Source: Dehalococcoidia bacterium
GTDB taxonomy: Bacteria > Chloroflexota > Dehalococcoidia > Lucifugimonadales > Lucifugimonadaceae
Length of the DNA: 64,000 nucleotides
Direction: 5' to 3'
Assembly (NCBI GenBank): GCA_022451965.1
Contig: JAKUNJ010000006.1
Coordinates: forward strand, 62,001-126,000
In this document: positions 32,904 through 41,458 of the stretch, one piece after another
Layout of the letters: every line of letters starts with the position of its first letter
Position numbering within the stretch: the first letter of the stretch is position 1
The notes under the pieces: generated by a model
The model's input: only the letters and a program-made list of their open reading frames with translations
Told to the model about the DNA's origin: nothing
Databases searched by the model: none
Position numbers and translations under genes: made by a program

Positions 32904-33863
32904 ATGAGTACAAAATTAAGTATTGAAAAATTTAATACAGGTACATTAAGTAATATAGGTAAAACTAGCTTGATAGATCTTTCTTCACTAAGTGAAAATA
33001 TTTCTGTGAAAATTTATGCTAAATTAGAAGGAGAAAATCCGACAGGGTCTATTAAAGATAGGGTAGCTAGATGTCTAATTTTTGATGCTGAAAAAAATAA
33101 TAAATTAAGTCCTGGGCAGACTATAATTGAACCAACATCAGGAAATACAGGCATTGCTCTTGCTATGATATCCAAAATTAGAGGCTATAAAATGATAGCT
33201 GTAATGCCAGATTCAGTAAGTACAGAAAGAGTAGCTTTACTAAAATCTTTTGGGGCAAAAATTATTTTTTCTGAGGGAAAAGATGGTACAAATGGTTCTA
33301 TAAAATTAGCTCAAAAAATTGCATCTGAAAATCCTGATTTCTTTATGCCATTTCAATATGGTAATCAAGCGAGTATAAAAGCACATTATTACACAACGGG
33401 TCCAGAGATACTTGATCAAATGCCAAATATTACTCATTTTGTAGCAGGCCTTGGGACTGGAGGTACGTTAATGGGAGTCGGTAAAAGGGCCAAGGAATTT
33501 AATGAATCTATAAAAATCATAGCAACTGCTCCTCATCCAGATGATGTTGTTCAAGGACTACGTTCAATTGAACACGGCTATATACCTCCAATACTTGATC
33601 TTGATAAAATTGATGGCAGAATTATGGTAGAAGCTGAAGAATCTTTTTATTGGACAAAAAAAGTTATGGAAACTCATGGTTTATTTGTCGGAGTTTCGTC
33701 TGGAGCAACCTTAGCTACATGTATAAAAATGTCTAGAAGATTAAAAAATTCAGTAATAGTAACTATTTTTGCTGATGGAGGATGGAAATATCTTTCTAGT
33801 GGGATTTATGAGAAGGAATTTTCAGAAATATCAAAAGATATTGACGGAAAAGTTTGGTGGTAG
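32904..33863 (+). CDS. cysM: Cysteine synthase, CysM (O-phosphoserine sulfhydrylase-like)
   Basis: 319 residues, beta-family PLP enzyme. The PLP lysine is in NPTGSIKDRVA, the substrate loop is PTSGNTGIALA, and GLGTGGTLMGVG binds the phosphate. The C terminus (WKYLSSGIYEKEF ... GKVWW) resembles the mobile tail of Mycobacterium tuberculosis CysM, which uses phosphoserine and the thiocarboxylated carrier CysO. With moeB upstream, a CysO-type route to cysteine is likely. No SD precedes its ATG. Confidence 0.92.
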   Translation: MSTKLSIEKFNTGTLSNIGKTSLIDLSSLSENISVKIYAKLEGENPTGSIKDRVARCLIFDAEKNNKLSPGQTIIEPTSGNTGIALAMISKIRGYKMIAVMPDSVSTERVALLKSFGAKIIFSEGKDGTNGSIKLAQKIASENPDFFMPFQYGNQASIKAHYYTTGPEILDQMPNITHFVAGLGTGGTLMGVGKRAKEFNESIKIIATAPHPDDVVQGLRSIEHGYIPPILDLDKIDGRIMVEAEESFYWTKKVMETHGLFVGVSSGATLATCIKMSRRLKNSVIVTIFADGGWKYLSSGIYEKEFSEISKDIDGKVWW

Positions 33864-33864
33864 T

Positions 33865-35292
33865 TTGAATAATTTTTCAAAATCTGAAAAGCAAAATATT
33901 TTAGAGATGAAAATTTCTGAAATAAAAAAATTATTAAAAACAAAAAATATAACATCTGAAGAATTAGTAAATTTGCATATTCAACAGATTGAAACTTATA
34001 ATCCCTTGATAAATGCAGTTTGTACATTTACACCTGAAATGGCTATTGAACATGCAAAAAAAATAGATCAAAATTTTGATTTTTCATCACCTTTGTCGGG
34101 TATTCCAACATTCATAAAAGATCTGAATTTAACTAAAGGAATTAGGACAACTAAAGGATCTCCAATTTATTCAAACTACATACCTGATGAAGATGATTTA
34201 GTTGTAAAAAAAATTAAATCTTCAGGTGCGATCATTTTAGGTAAAACTAATACGCCTGAGTTTGGAGCAGGCTCCCATACATTTAATGAAGTTTTTGATA
34301 CAACTGTTAATCCATATAATTTAGATAAAACAGCAGGAGGATCTAGCGGTGGAGCAGGAGCCGCTCTTGCAGCCAGATTGATTACGATAGCTCAAGGATC
34401 TGACATGGGAGGTTCATTAAGAAATCCTGCTGCATGGAATAATGTAGTTGGATTCAGAACCACTATAGGTAGAGTTCCTAATCTTCCAAACTCTAAACCA
34501 TATAACACTTTGAGTGTTAACGGACCAATGGCAAGAAATATAGATGATCTATCTATATTTTTGTCAATAATGGCAGGTTATGACAATAGAATCGGAAATA
34601 GTATAAATGAAGATCCCAAAATTTTTTCAGAGATAAAAAATATTAAAAACTTAAATCAAAAAATAGCTTTTACTCCTGATTTAGGTCAATATCCTGTATC
34701 AAAAGAAATCAGAGAATCTTTTAATAATTCTGTAAAAACCTTTGCGAATCTCGGTTTCGAATTAGAAGAAGCAGCACCTTCTCTTCCAAATGTAGATAAT
34801 GTATTTCAAGTTCTAAGAGCTTATATTTTTGCTGATGAACATAAAGATCACATAAAAAATAATAAACATCTGATGAAAGATACAATAATTTGGAACGTTG
34901 AGAAAGGTATGAGTCTTTCTTCCTTAGAAATATCTGAAGCAGAATCACAAAGATCTATTATTGATCAAAAAATTTCAGAATTTTTTAATCAATATGACTT
35001 TCTAATTTTACCAACTACTAGCGTTCTTCCTTTTGATATAGATCAAGAATATATAAAAAATATAGACGGAACAGAATTAAATACATATATAGATTGGATG
35101 GCTCTTTGTTATGCAATAACTGCCACAGGCTGTCCAAGTGTAAGTATTCCATCAGGATTTAGTAAAGATGGATTACCTATAGGAATACAAATAGTTAGTA
35201 AAAAACTTAACGAATTGAAAATTCTAGAATTAGCAAAAGTTTTTGAATCAGAAACAAATTATTATAAAACGAAACCCAAATTAATATCTTAA
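33865..35292 (+). CDS. Amidase (amidase signature family)
   Basis: About 475 residues from a TTG at 33865 (GGTGG upstream). An ATG at 33907 is the alternative start. The Ser-cisSer-Lys triad is seen: Lys in IPTFIKDLNL, the Gly/Ser-rich signature TAGGSSGGAGAALAAR, and the nucleophile in QGSDMGGSLRNPAAW. It hydrolyses an amide of unknown identity; the GatA-specific context is missing, so it is not called as a tRNA amidotransferase. It follows cysM directly, probably in the same transcript. Confidence 0.88.
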   Translation: MNNFSKSEKQNILEMKISEIKKLLKTKNITSEELVNLHIQQIETYNPLINAVCTFTPEMAIEHAKKIDQNFDFSSPLSGIPTFIKDLNLTKGIRTTKGSPIYSNYIPDEDDLVVKKIKSSGAIILGKTNTPEFGAGSHTFNEVFDTTVNPYNLDKTAGGSSGGAGAALAARLITIAQGSDMGGSLRNPAAWNNVVGFRTTIGRVPNLPNSKPYNTLSVNGPMARNIDDLSIFLSIMAGYDNRIGNSINEDPKIFSEIKNIKNLNQKIAFTPDLGQYPVSKEIRESFNNSVKTFANLGFELEEAAPSLPNVDNVFQVLRAYIFADEHKDHIKNNKHLMKDTIIWNVEKGMSLSSLEISEAESQRSIIDQKISEFFNQYDFLILPTTSVLPFDIDQEYIKNIDGTELNTYIDWMALCYAITATGCPSVSIPSGFSKDGLPIGIQIVSKKLNELKILELAKVFESETNYYKTKPKLIS

Positions 35293-35302
35293 GGAGTATT
35301 TT

Positions 35303-36088
35303 ATGAATAAATATGCAGCAAACCTATCTATGTTATTTAATGAAGTTGAATTTTTAGAAAAGTTTACACTTGCCAAAGAAAATGGCTTTGAAGGAGTGGA
35401 ATATCTTTTCCCTTATGATTTTGATAAACACGATATAAAAGCAGAGTTAGAAAAAAATAATCTAAAACAAATTTTGTTTGATTTTCCAGCTGGTGATTTT
35501 GCAGCTGGAGATCGAGGAATTGCAATTTTTCCTGATAGAAAATCAGAGTTTCAAGAAGGTGTACACAAAGCTTTAGAATATGCCAATCATTTGAGCTGTG
35601 AAAGGCTTACAGTTTTAGTTGGGATAGATAATGGTAAATTTACCAAATCTCAGTTACACGATACTTTGATTGAAAATCTTAATTATGCATCTGATGTATT
35701 AAAAAATACAAATATCATGATCTTAGTAGAGGCTCTAAATACTATCGATGCCCCTAATTATTTTATTTCTAATACTAAACATTGCAGAAAAATTATTGAT
35801 GAGATTAATTTAGATTCAGTAAAAATTCAATATGATATTTATCATATGCAAATTATGGAAGGAGATATTATTAGAACCTTTGATAATAATAAGGATAAAA
35901 TTGGACATATTCAAATTGCAGATAACCCAGGTAGAAATGAACCAGGTTCAGGAGAGATAAATTATGAAAATGTTTTTAAACATTTGTCTGAAAATTATCT
36001 AGGATGGATTGGATGTGAGTATTCACCTCTAGGAGATACAATTAAGGGTTTATCTTGGATAGATAATATCGGAGGGAAAAGTGCCTAA
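35303..36088 (+). CDS. hyi: Hydroxypyruvate isomerase-like TIM barrel, copy 1
   Basis: 261 residues of the Hyi/AP endonuclease-2 superfamily. Metal and catalytic residues match E. coli Hyi: E143 (LVEALN), D178 (YDIYHMQ), H202 (GHIQIAD) and E239 (GCEYSP). Hyi interconverts hydroxypyruvate and tartronate semialdehyde in glyoxylate metabolism, but the family also contains sugar-acid isomerases. AAGGAG lies before the ATG. Its end overlaps a second copy by 8 nt. Confidence 0.87.
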   Translation: MNKYAANLSMLFNEVEFLEKFTLAKENGFEGVEYLFPYDFDKHDIKAELEKNNLKQILFDFPAGDFAAGDRGIAIFPDRKSEFQEGVHKALEYANHLSCERLTVLVGIDNGKFTKSQLHDTLIENLNYASDVLKNTNIMILVEALNTIDAPNYFISNTKHCRKIIDEINLDSVKIQYDIYHMQIMEGDIIRTFDNNKDKIGHIQIADNPGRNEPGSGEINYENVFKHLSENYLGWIGCEYSPLGDTIKGLSWIDNIGGKSA

Positions 36089-36857
36089 ATTTGAAGCAAA
36101 TTTACAGTTCATGTATAACGAATATGATCTTATAGATAGATATGAACAAGCTTCAAAATCTGGGTTTGAAGGAGTCGAATTACAGGCCCCTTATTCTTTG
36201 GAAGTTGACCAAATTAGAGAAAAATTAGATTTATATAAATTAAAACATGTAATAATAAATTTACCAGTGCAAGATCCAGATACCAACTTAGCAAATATAG
36301 CACTTAGGCCTGATAGAAAAGATCTATTTTTGGAAAGACTAGAATTAGGAATTAATTATGCTTCAAACCTCGGTTGCATTGGGATAAATACAGGGATAGG
36401 AACAAAGCCAGAAAATTTTGATGATGATGAAATTTATAATGTTTTAGTTGAAAATCAAAGAATAGCATCTGAAAAGTTATCAGAAAAAAATATAAAAACC
36501 TTAATTGAACCAATAAATACAGTAGATCAACCAGGATTTTTTATTAATACATCAAAACAGGGAATAGATCTGATTGAAGAAATTAACCATGAAAATGCAT
36601 ATCTTCTTTATGATGTTTATCACATGCAAATTATGGAAGGTGATTTATCTAGAAAAATTATTGCATTACAGGATAAGATCGGTCATATTCAAATTGCAGA
36701 TAATCCAGGAAGAAATGAACCTGGAACAGGAGAAATAAACTATAAGCATATTTTTAATTTATTAGATGAAATAAATTATGAAGGATGGGTTGGTTGTGAA
36801 TATTCACCTTTAGTTAATACTAATGATTCATTATCATGGCTAAAAAATAATTTATAA
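36081..36857 (+). CDS. Hydroxypyruvate isomerase-like TIM barrel, copy 2
   Basis: 258 residues, GTG start with GGAGGG upstream, inside the last codons of copy 1. It shares the blocks YHMQIMEGD, IGHIQIADNPGRNEPG and GCEYSP with copy 1, so it is a tandem duplicate, though the first 100 residues have drifted clearly. All metal ligands are kept. The pair may have different substrates or form a heteromer. Acid-sugar enzymes of the enolase and HpcH families elsewhere in the window fit a related pathway. Confidence 0.85.
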   Translation: MPKFEANLQFMYNEYDLIDRYEQASKSGFEGVELQAPYSLEVDQIREKLDLYKLKHVIINLPVQDPDTNLANIALRPDRKDLFLERLELGINYASNLGCIGINTGIGTKPENFDDDEIYNVLVENQRIASEKLSEKNIKTLIEPINTVDQPGFFINTSKQGIDLIEEINHENAYLLYDVYHMQIMEGDLSRKIIALQDKIGHIQIADNPGRNEPGTGEINYKHIFNLLDEINYEGWVGCEYSPLVNTNDSLSWLKNNL

Positions 36858-36858
36858 T
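36853..36858 (+). promoter_or_regulatory. -10 box TATAAT of pgpA (leaderless)
   Basis: TATAAT overlaps the TAA stop of the second hyi copy and is followed by 6 nt and the pgpA ATG. No SD. Confidence 0.55.
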
Positions 36859-36864
36859 ACAGCC

Positions 36865-37374
36865 ATGAATTCTAAAAAAATTACTACTTTCTCTAAATTA
36901 GTATCATCTGTATTTTATATTGGATATTTCCCCTTAAGAGGAGGAGGAAGCTGGGCTGCTTTATTTTGCCTAATCTATTTTATTTTATTAAGATATTTGC
37001 TAGTTGATTTTTTTGATTTTTCTGAAAATTTATTCTTAATAATAAATCTAATAATATTAATTTTATATTTACCACTAGGTATAATTACTATAAATAGATC
37101 TATTTCTAAAGATGATCCAGATCCTCATCATGTTGTTTTTGATGAATGGGTTGGAATGTATATTCCTATCGTAATATTAGAATATAATTTATTTGCCTTT
37201 ATACTTGCTTTTTTTATATTTAGATTCTTTGATATTTTTAAGCCTTATCCAATTAATAAATTTGAAGACCTTCCTAAAGCATATGGAGTATTGGGTGATG
37301 ATATAGTTGCAGGAGTTTTTACTCTTATTTTTGTTGTAATAATAGAATCTTTTATTGAATTACCCGTTATCTAG
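36865..37374 (+). CDS. pgpA: Phosphatidylglycerophosphatase A
   Basis: 169 residues, membrane protein that dephosphorylates phosphatidylglycerol phosphate. The signatures are RGGGSWAAL, DPDPHHVVFDEWVG, FRFFDIFKPYPI and the C-terminal GVLGDDIVAGV, which holds the metal-binding acids. About four membrane segments. It overlaps the convergent hydrolase by 15 bp. Confidence 0.93.
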   Translation: MNSKKITTFSKLVSSVFYIGYFPLRGGGSWAALFCLIYFILLRYLLVDFFDFSENLFLIINLIILILYLPLGIITINRSISKDDPDPHHVVFDEWVGMYIPIVILEYNLFAFILAFFIFRFFDIFKPYPINKFEDLPKAYGVLGDDIVAGVFTLIFVVIIESFIELPVI

Positions 37375-38166
37375 GAAATTGAAAACTATATTTTCAAATT
37401 CTTCAGGGATTTCATCATGAATATTGTGACCTATTTCTTTAAGATGAATAACTTCTAGATTATTCATAATGCTTTTAATTTTTTTTATCTCTGTACTTGT
37501 TATTACTCCACCAGTTTTTATTTCGTCTCCAGCTAATAATAATGTTCTGATTCCTGAAATTTCTAGAAGAATTTCTTCAGGATGAAAAGATTTCAATGCT
37601 TCTCCATTGATAGTTGCTTCTAAAACTTTGTAATCAAGATTAGCTAGGTTTTCAGAAATTAATTCTAAGTTCTTAACGTTAGATAATTTAGAATTATTTT
37701 TTAATTTTTCTAAAATTTTATTTTTAGAATTAAAATTCTTTGATAAATGTAAATTATGCTGAAATCTTTGACTTATTCCTTTTTCTCCCTGTCTTTTGTG
37801 AGTAAAGAATGGAGGGTCTTCAAGTATTAATGCTTTAATATTGGTTTTGAGTATTTGGCTGACTTTTGTTGCAACACATGCCCCTAATGAATGTCCAATT
37901 ATTTCTACTTTAGAATCTATATTTTTTTCTATAAAAGCTACTATATCATTACTAAAATTTATCCATTCGTAATTATCGAAATGATCAGAATTTCCATGAC
38001 CTCTAAAATCTATAAGATAAACTGTGCGAATTTTTGATAATTTTTTTGATATGTTATTCCATGTTTTAGATGAATTGGAAATTCCATGAAGTAAAATTAT
38101 TGGAGGACCATCTCCAAACTTTTGGAAGAATATCTTTTTATTTTCAACTAGGAAATAATTTTTCAT
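37360..38166 (-). CDS. Alpha/beta hydrolase, copy 2
   Basis: 268 residues, standard fold: oxyanion region LLHGISNSSKTW, nucleophile elbow GHSLGA (Ser about 93), acid near LLAGDE, His in GHNIHDEIPEEF. It starts one base after the upstream hydrolase of equal length and shares the end motif GHNIH and the segment EDPPF/EDPFL, so the two are tandem duplicates. The substrate may be an ester or a C-C bond compound. Unknown. Confidence 0.85.
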   Translation of the reverse strand: MKNYFLVENKKIFFQKFGDGPPIILLHGISNSSKTWNNISKKLSKIRTVYLIDFRGHGNSDHFDNYEWINFSNDIVAFIEKNIDSKVEIIGHSLGACVATKVSQILKTNIKALILEDPPFFTHKRQGEKGISQRFQHNLHLSKNFNSKNKILEKLKNNSKLSNVKNLELISENLANLDYKVLEATINGEALKSFHPEEILLEISGIRTLLLAGDEIKTGGVITSTEIKKIKSIMNNLEVIHLKEIGHNIHDEIPEEFENIVFNFLDNG

Positions 38167-38973
38167 TTAGTTTTCTATGAATTCAAGTATGGATTTAGAA
38201 AATTCTGCAGGGAAGTCTCTATGTATATTATGACCTGATTTTTCCCATTTATTTATCTTAATAGATGAATTTAAATTTTTAAGATAATTTATATTTTCTT
38301 CAGAATTTATTCCTCCAAAATCTGGATTTGAGTGATTCAAAATTGTGTCATTTTTTACATTTTTATATATTTCTTCAATTGAAAAATCATCTTTGAATTT
38401 TCTTGGTACTTCTAATAAAAAATTGTCAGTAAACATTCTGGCAGTTGCTATCTCTACGGGTATATCATCTCTCCAGTCGGGTCTTAATTTTTTCAATTTA
38501 ATGATTGCTTCATTTAAACTTTTAGAATTATCTATTGTTTCTGCAACTATTTTCCCTCTACTTGCTCTTCCTGTTTTATCTACAGGTTGAGTTCCTAAAA
38601 ATGGATCCTCTAAAATAACTCCTTTAATTTGATTATAATTTTTTGATGAAACTGAAGCTACAATTGGGCCTCCTAATGAGTGTCCTACTAAATAGATATT
38701 TTTTAAATTGAGTTTAGAAATTATGTTTGAAATATCATCTGCCCAAGTAGATCTTTTATGAGATATTAGTGTTTTACCAGATCTACCAAATCCTCTAAGG
38801 TCTACTGAAAAAACGTTATAATTTTTTGGCATATTATCCATTATTTTTTTCCAAGATTGCCATCTTTCTAAAAAACCGTGGACAAAAAATATATTTATAT
38901 AGTTCTCTCTTTTCTCTCTTGATGCAATATTGATTGCTACATCATTAGTATGACAAAAAAATTCTTTATACAT
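38167..38973 (-). CDS. Alpha/beta hydrolase, copy 1
   Basis: 268 residues. FFVHGFLERWQSW is the oxyanion strand, GHSLGG the nucleophile elbow, and GHNIHRDFPAEF holds the catalytic His. Same length and end motif as the following gene. The start is 4 nt after the stop of a small 42-aa gene, so the three are probably one unit. It could be a two-subunit or two-step hydrolase system. Confidence 0.85.
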   Translation of the reverse strand: MYKEFFCHTNDVAINIASREKRENYINIFFVHGFLERWQSWKKIMDNMPKNYNVFSVDLRGFGRSGKTLISHKRSTWADDISNIISKLNLKNIYLVGHSLGGPIVASVSSKNYNQIKGVILEDPFLGTQPVDKTGRASRGKIVAETIDNSKSLNEAIIKLKKLRPDWRDDIPVEIATARMFTDNFLLEVPRKFKDDFSIEEIYKNVKNDTILNHSNPDFGGINSEENINYLKNLNSSIKINKWEKSGHNIHRDFPAEFSKSILEFIEN

Positions 38974-38977
38974 TAAT

Positions 38978-39106
38978 CTATTTATTACTTAGCTTGCCGG
39001 TAACTTCAAAGTTTTTCCATTTATCAGATTTATTTTTATTTATTTTCTTGTATAGATTTTCTTTATTAACTTTTTTTATTTTTTCATAATATTCTTTATC
39101 ATCCAT
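38978..39106 (-). CDS. Small basic protein (42 aa) leading the hydrolase pair
   Basis: Starts MDDKEYYEKIKKVNKENLYK. It is extremely Lys-rich, has no Cys and no membrane segment, and ends LSNK. AAGGGA lies 5-6 nt before the ATG, a good SD for this genome, and the stop is 4 nt from the hydrolase start. No family recognised. Confidence 0.5.
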   Translation of the reverse strand: MDDKEYYEKIKKVNKENLYKKINKNKSDKWKNFEVTGKLSNK

Positions 39107-39146
39107 AAATTATCCCTTTCATCTATATTCTATTAAGATGTACATA

Positions 39147-40010
39147 CTAAATTATAGTTTTGAGAGTTTCACCTATTCTTGAAGGATCACTAGCATGATG
39201 AGCTCCAGCATCTTTAAGTGCTTTTATTTTTTCCGCTGCTAGTCCCATTTTCCCACTAATTACCGCTCCAGCATGCCCCATTCTTTTGCCTTTAGGTGCT
39301 GTAGTCCCTGCTATTGAAAATACTACAGGTTTTGAGATTTTATTCTTAATATATTCTGCTGCTTCCTGTTCTTTTGTTCCACCAATTTCTCCAATTAAGA
39401 CTATAGAATCAGTATTGCTATCTCTTTCAAAAAATTCTAGAACATCTACAAAACTTGTTCCATGTATTGGGTCACCACCTATTCCTATACAAATTGATTG
39501 CCCAAGACCGACTTCTCCAATTTGAGAAATTGCTTCATAGGTTAGAGTTCCTGATCTAGACACAACACCTACCTTACCCTCCTTACAAATATTACTAGGA
39601 ATAATACCAATTTTTATTTTTAATTTTGGAAAAATCAAACCAGGACAATTTGGTCCTATCAAAGTTGTATTTTTATCTTTAATGTAATTTTTTACCTTAA
39701 TCATGTCGTGAATTGGTATGCCTTCAGTGATACAAACAACTATTTCTAATTTTGCATCTATTTGTTCAATTATTGCATCCATAGCAAAAGCAGCAGGAAC
39801 ATAGATGACTCCGACATTTGCGTTTGTTTTACTTACTGCATCCTTAACTGTTTCAAAATAAGGAATATTTTCATCAAACAAGGTTCCCTCTCTTTTGGGA
39901 TGCACACAAGCAACAACATTAGTTCCATACTCAATCGATCTTCGAGCTTGAAAGGTACCATCCTTTCCTAGACCTTGAATTAGAACCTTTGTATTTTTAT
40001 CTAATTTCAT
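39147..40010 (-). CDS. sucD: Succinyl-CoA synthetase, alpha subunit
   Basis: 287 residues. It works with SucC in the TCA cycle to make ATP/GTP from succinyl-CoA. The CoA-binding domain starts VLIQGLGKDGTFQARRSIEYG; GPNCPGLIFP and the active-site His in MGHAGAVISG (phosphohistidine) are in place. Its ATG overlaps the sucC stop (ATGA). Confidence 0.96.
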   Translation of the reverse strand: MKLDKNTKVLIQGLGKDGTFQARRSIEYGTNVVACVHPKREGTLFDENIPYFETVKDAVSKTNANVGVIYVPAAFAMDAIIEQIDAKLEIVVCITEGIPIHDMIKVKNYIKDKNTTLIGPNCPGLIFPKLKIKIGIIPSNICKEGKVGVVSRSGTLTYEAISQIGEVGLGQSICIGIGGDPIHGTSFVDVLEFFERDSNTDSIVLIGEIGGTKEQEAAEYIKNKISKPVVFSIAGTTAPKGKRMGHAGAVISGKMGLAAEKIKALKDAGAHHASDPSRIGETLKTII

Positions 40011-41182
40011 TTGTTAATACTATCCTTGCTTAAATTAGTAAGAAGTTCGGCAGCATTACCTAAATTTTTTGCAATATGTATATCTAAATTAGAATTCTTA
40101 AGAATAGAAAAACCTTTTTCAGAATTAGTACCTCTCATTGATACAATTATAGGGAGATTAAACGAAGCTTCTTTAGCTGCTTCAACGATTCCTTCTGCTA
40201 TTAGGTCAGCTCTGGCAATTCCTGCAAATAAATTTACCAGTAAAAACTTAACATTTTTGTCTGAAACCAGGATTCTAAAAGCTTCTTTGATTTTTTCCTT
40301 ATCTGTAGATCCACCAACATCAAGAAAATTTGCAGGGAAGCATCCAGACTTAGTAGTTACATCCATAGTCGCCATTGCTAACCCAGCTCCATTCACCAAG
40401 CATCCTACATTTCCTTGATCTAATTTGACATATGCTAGATCAAAATCCTTTGCTCTAGTTTCAATTGGATTTTCTTGGTTCTTATCTCGTAGCTTAAAAA
40501 TTTCTTTTTGTCTAAAAAAGCTATCATCATCAATATTTATCTTACAATCTAATGGGATAAGTTTATTTTTATTGTCTAAAACAAGAGGATTGATTTCTAT
40601 GAGTGTACTATCTGTTTCTAGGAATGCTTTATATAAATTTAAAATTAAGTTTATGAAGTCACTCTGTGACTCTTTAGGAAGATTTAGTGATCTTATAGTT
40701 TTTCTTAATTCGTATGGTTTAGTTCCCAATATTGGGTCAAACTGTAACTTTATTATTTTTTCTGGGGTCTCTTCAGCTACAGTTTCTATATCCATTCCAC
40801 CTTCTGATGAGAGTATAAGAACTGGACTTTCAAAATCAGGATCAATTATTATCGATAAATAAAATTCTTTTTGAATATCTGTTATTTCAGTAACTAGTAA
40901 TTTTTCTACAATGACTCCATCTGAATCAGTTTGATTCGTTACAATCTTTCTACCTAAAATTTGCTTAGCAAAAACTTTTGCTTCCTCACTTGTATTACAT
41001 AACTTTACGCCACCGGCTTTACCTCTTCCACCAGAATGGATTTGTGCCTTTACAACCACTTTTCCAAAGAATTCCTCAGAAATATCATATATTTCTTCTG
41101 GAGATGATCCAACTTTTCCTAAGGGGAATAAAACATTATAGTGATTTAACAAGTTTCTAGATTGATATTCGTGTAAATTCAT
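40007..41182 (-). CDS. sucC: Succinyl-CoA synthetase, beta subunit
   Basis: 391 residues from the ATG at 41182, where MNLHEYQSRNLL matches the universal SucC start; an in-frame start 33 nt upstream adds a non-homologous tail. The ATP-grasp domain has VVKAQIHSGGRGKAGGVKL; the C-terminal flavodoxin-like domain has VNLFAGIARADLIAEG. First gene of sucCD. No SD is obvious. Confidence 0.95.
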   Translation of the reverse strand: MNLHEYQSRNLLNHYNVLFPLGKVGSSPEEIYDISEEFFGKVVVKAQIHSGGRGKAGGVKLCNTSEEAKVFAKQILGRKIVTNQTDSDGVIVEKLLVTEITDIQKEFYLSIIIDPDFESPVLILSSEGGMDIETVAEETPEKIIKLQFDPILGTKPYELRKTIRSLNLPKESQSDFINLILNLYKAFLETDSTLIEINPLVLDNKNKLIPLDCKINIDDDSFFRQKEIFKLRDKNQENPIETRAKDFDLAYVKLDQGNVGCLVNGAGLAMATMDVTTKSGCFPANFLDVGGSTDKEKIKEAFRILVSDKNVKFLLVNLFAGIARADLIAEGIVEAAKEASFNLPIIVSMRGTNSEKGFSILKNSNLDIHIAKNLGNAAELLTNLSKDSINK

Positions 41183-41332
41183 TAATGAAATTCTTACAAT
41201 TTTAATTACTGACAAAGTAATTAAATCCTATTATGATGTATTTCATAATAGTTTTTTGGGTTAGTTTCTAATTTTTTTTTAATCTTTGTCATATAATTAG
41301 TATATTAGTTCAAGAATAATGAGGAGATTAAA

Positions 41333-41434
41333 ATGGAAGCATTGTGGGCTTTGATAATTGTTTTTGGGTCAACAGCAGCTTGGCTTGTAGTCTTGCAATT
41401 AATAAATAATTACTTAGCAAAAAGAGAAAAATAA
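41333..41434 (+). CDS. Small membrane protein (33 aa)
   Basis: MEALWALIIVFGSTAAWLVV begins a single membrane helix of about 22 residues, followed by a short basic tail (NNYLAKREK). A strong GAGGAG SD lies 6 nt before the ATG, among the best in the window. It sits 24 nt upstream of the ABC-F gene. Size and topology suggest a regulatory or oxidase-accessory micro-membrane protein. No family is recognised. Confidence 0.6.
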   Translation: MEALWALIIVFGSTAAWLVVLQLINNYLAKREK

Positions 41435-41458
41435 TTTTTTATTTTTTAAATCTTTTTT

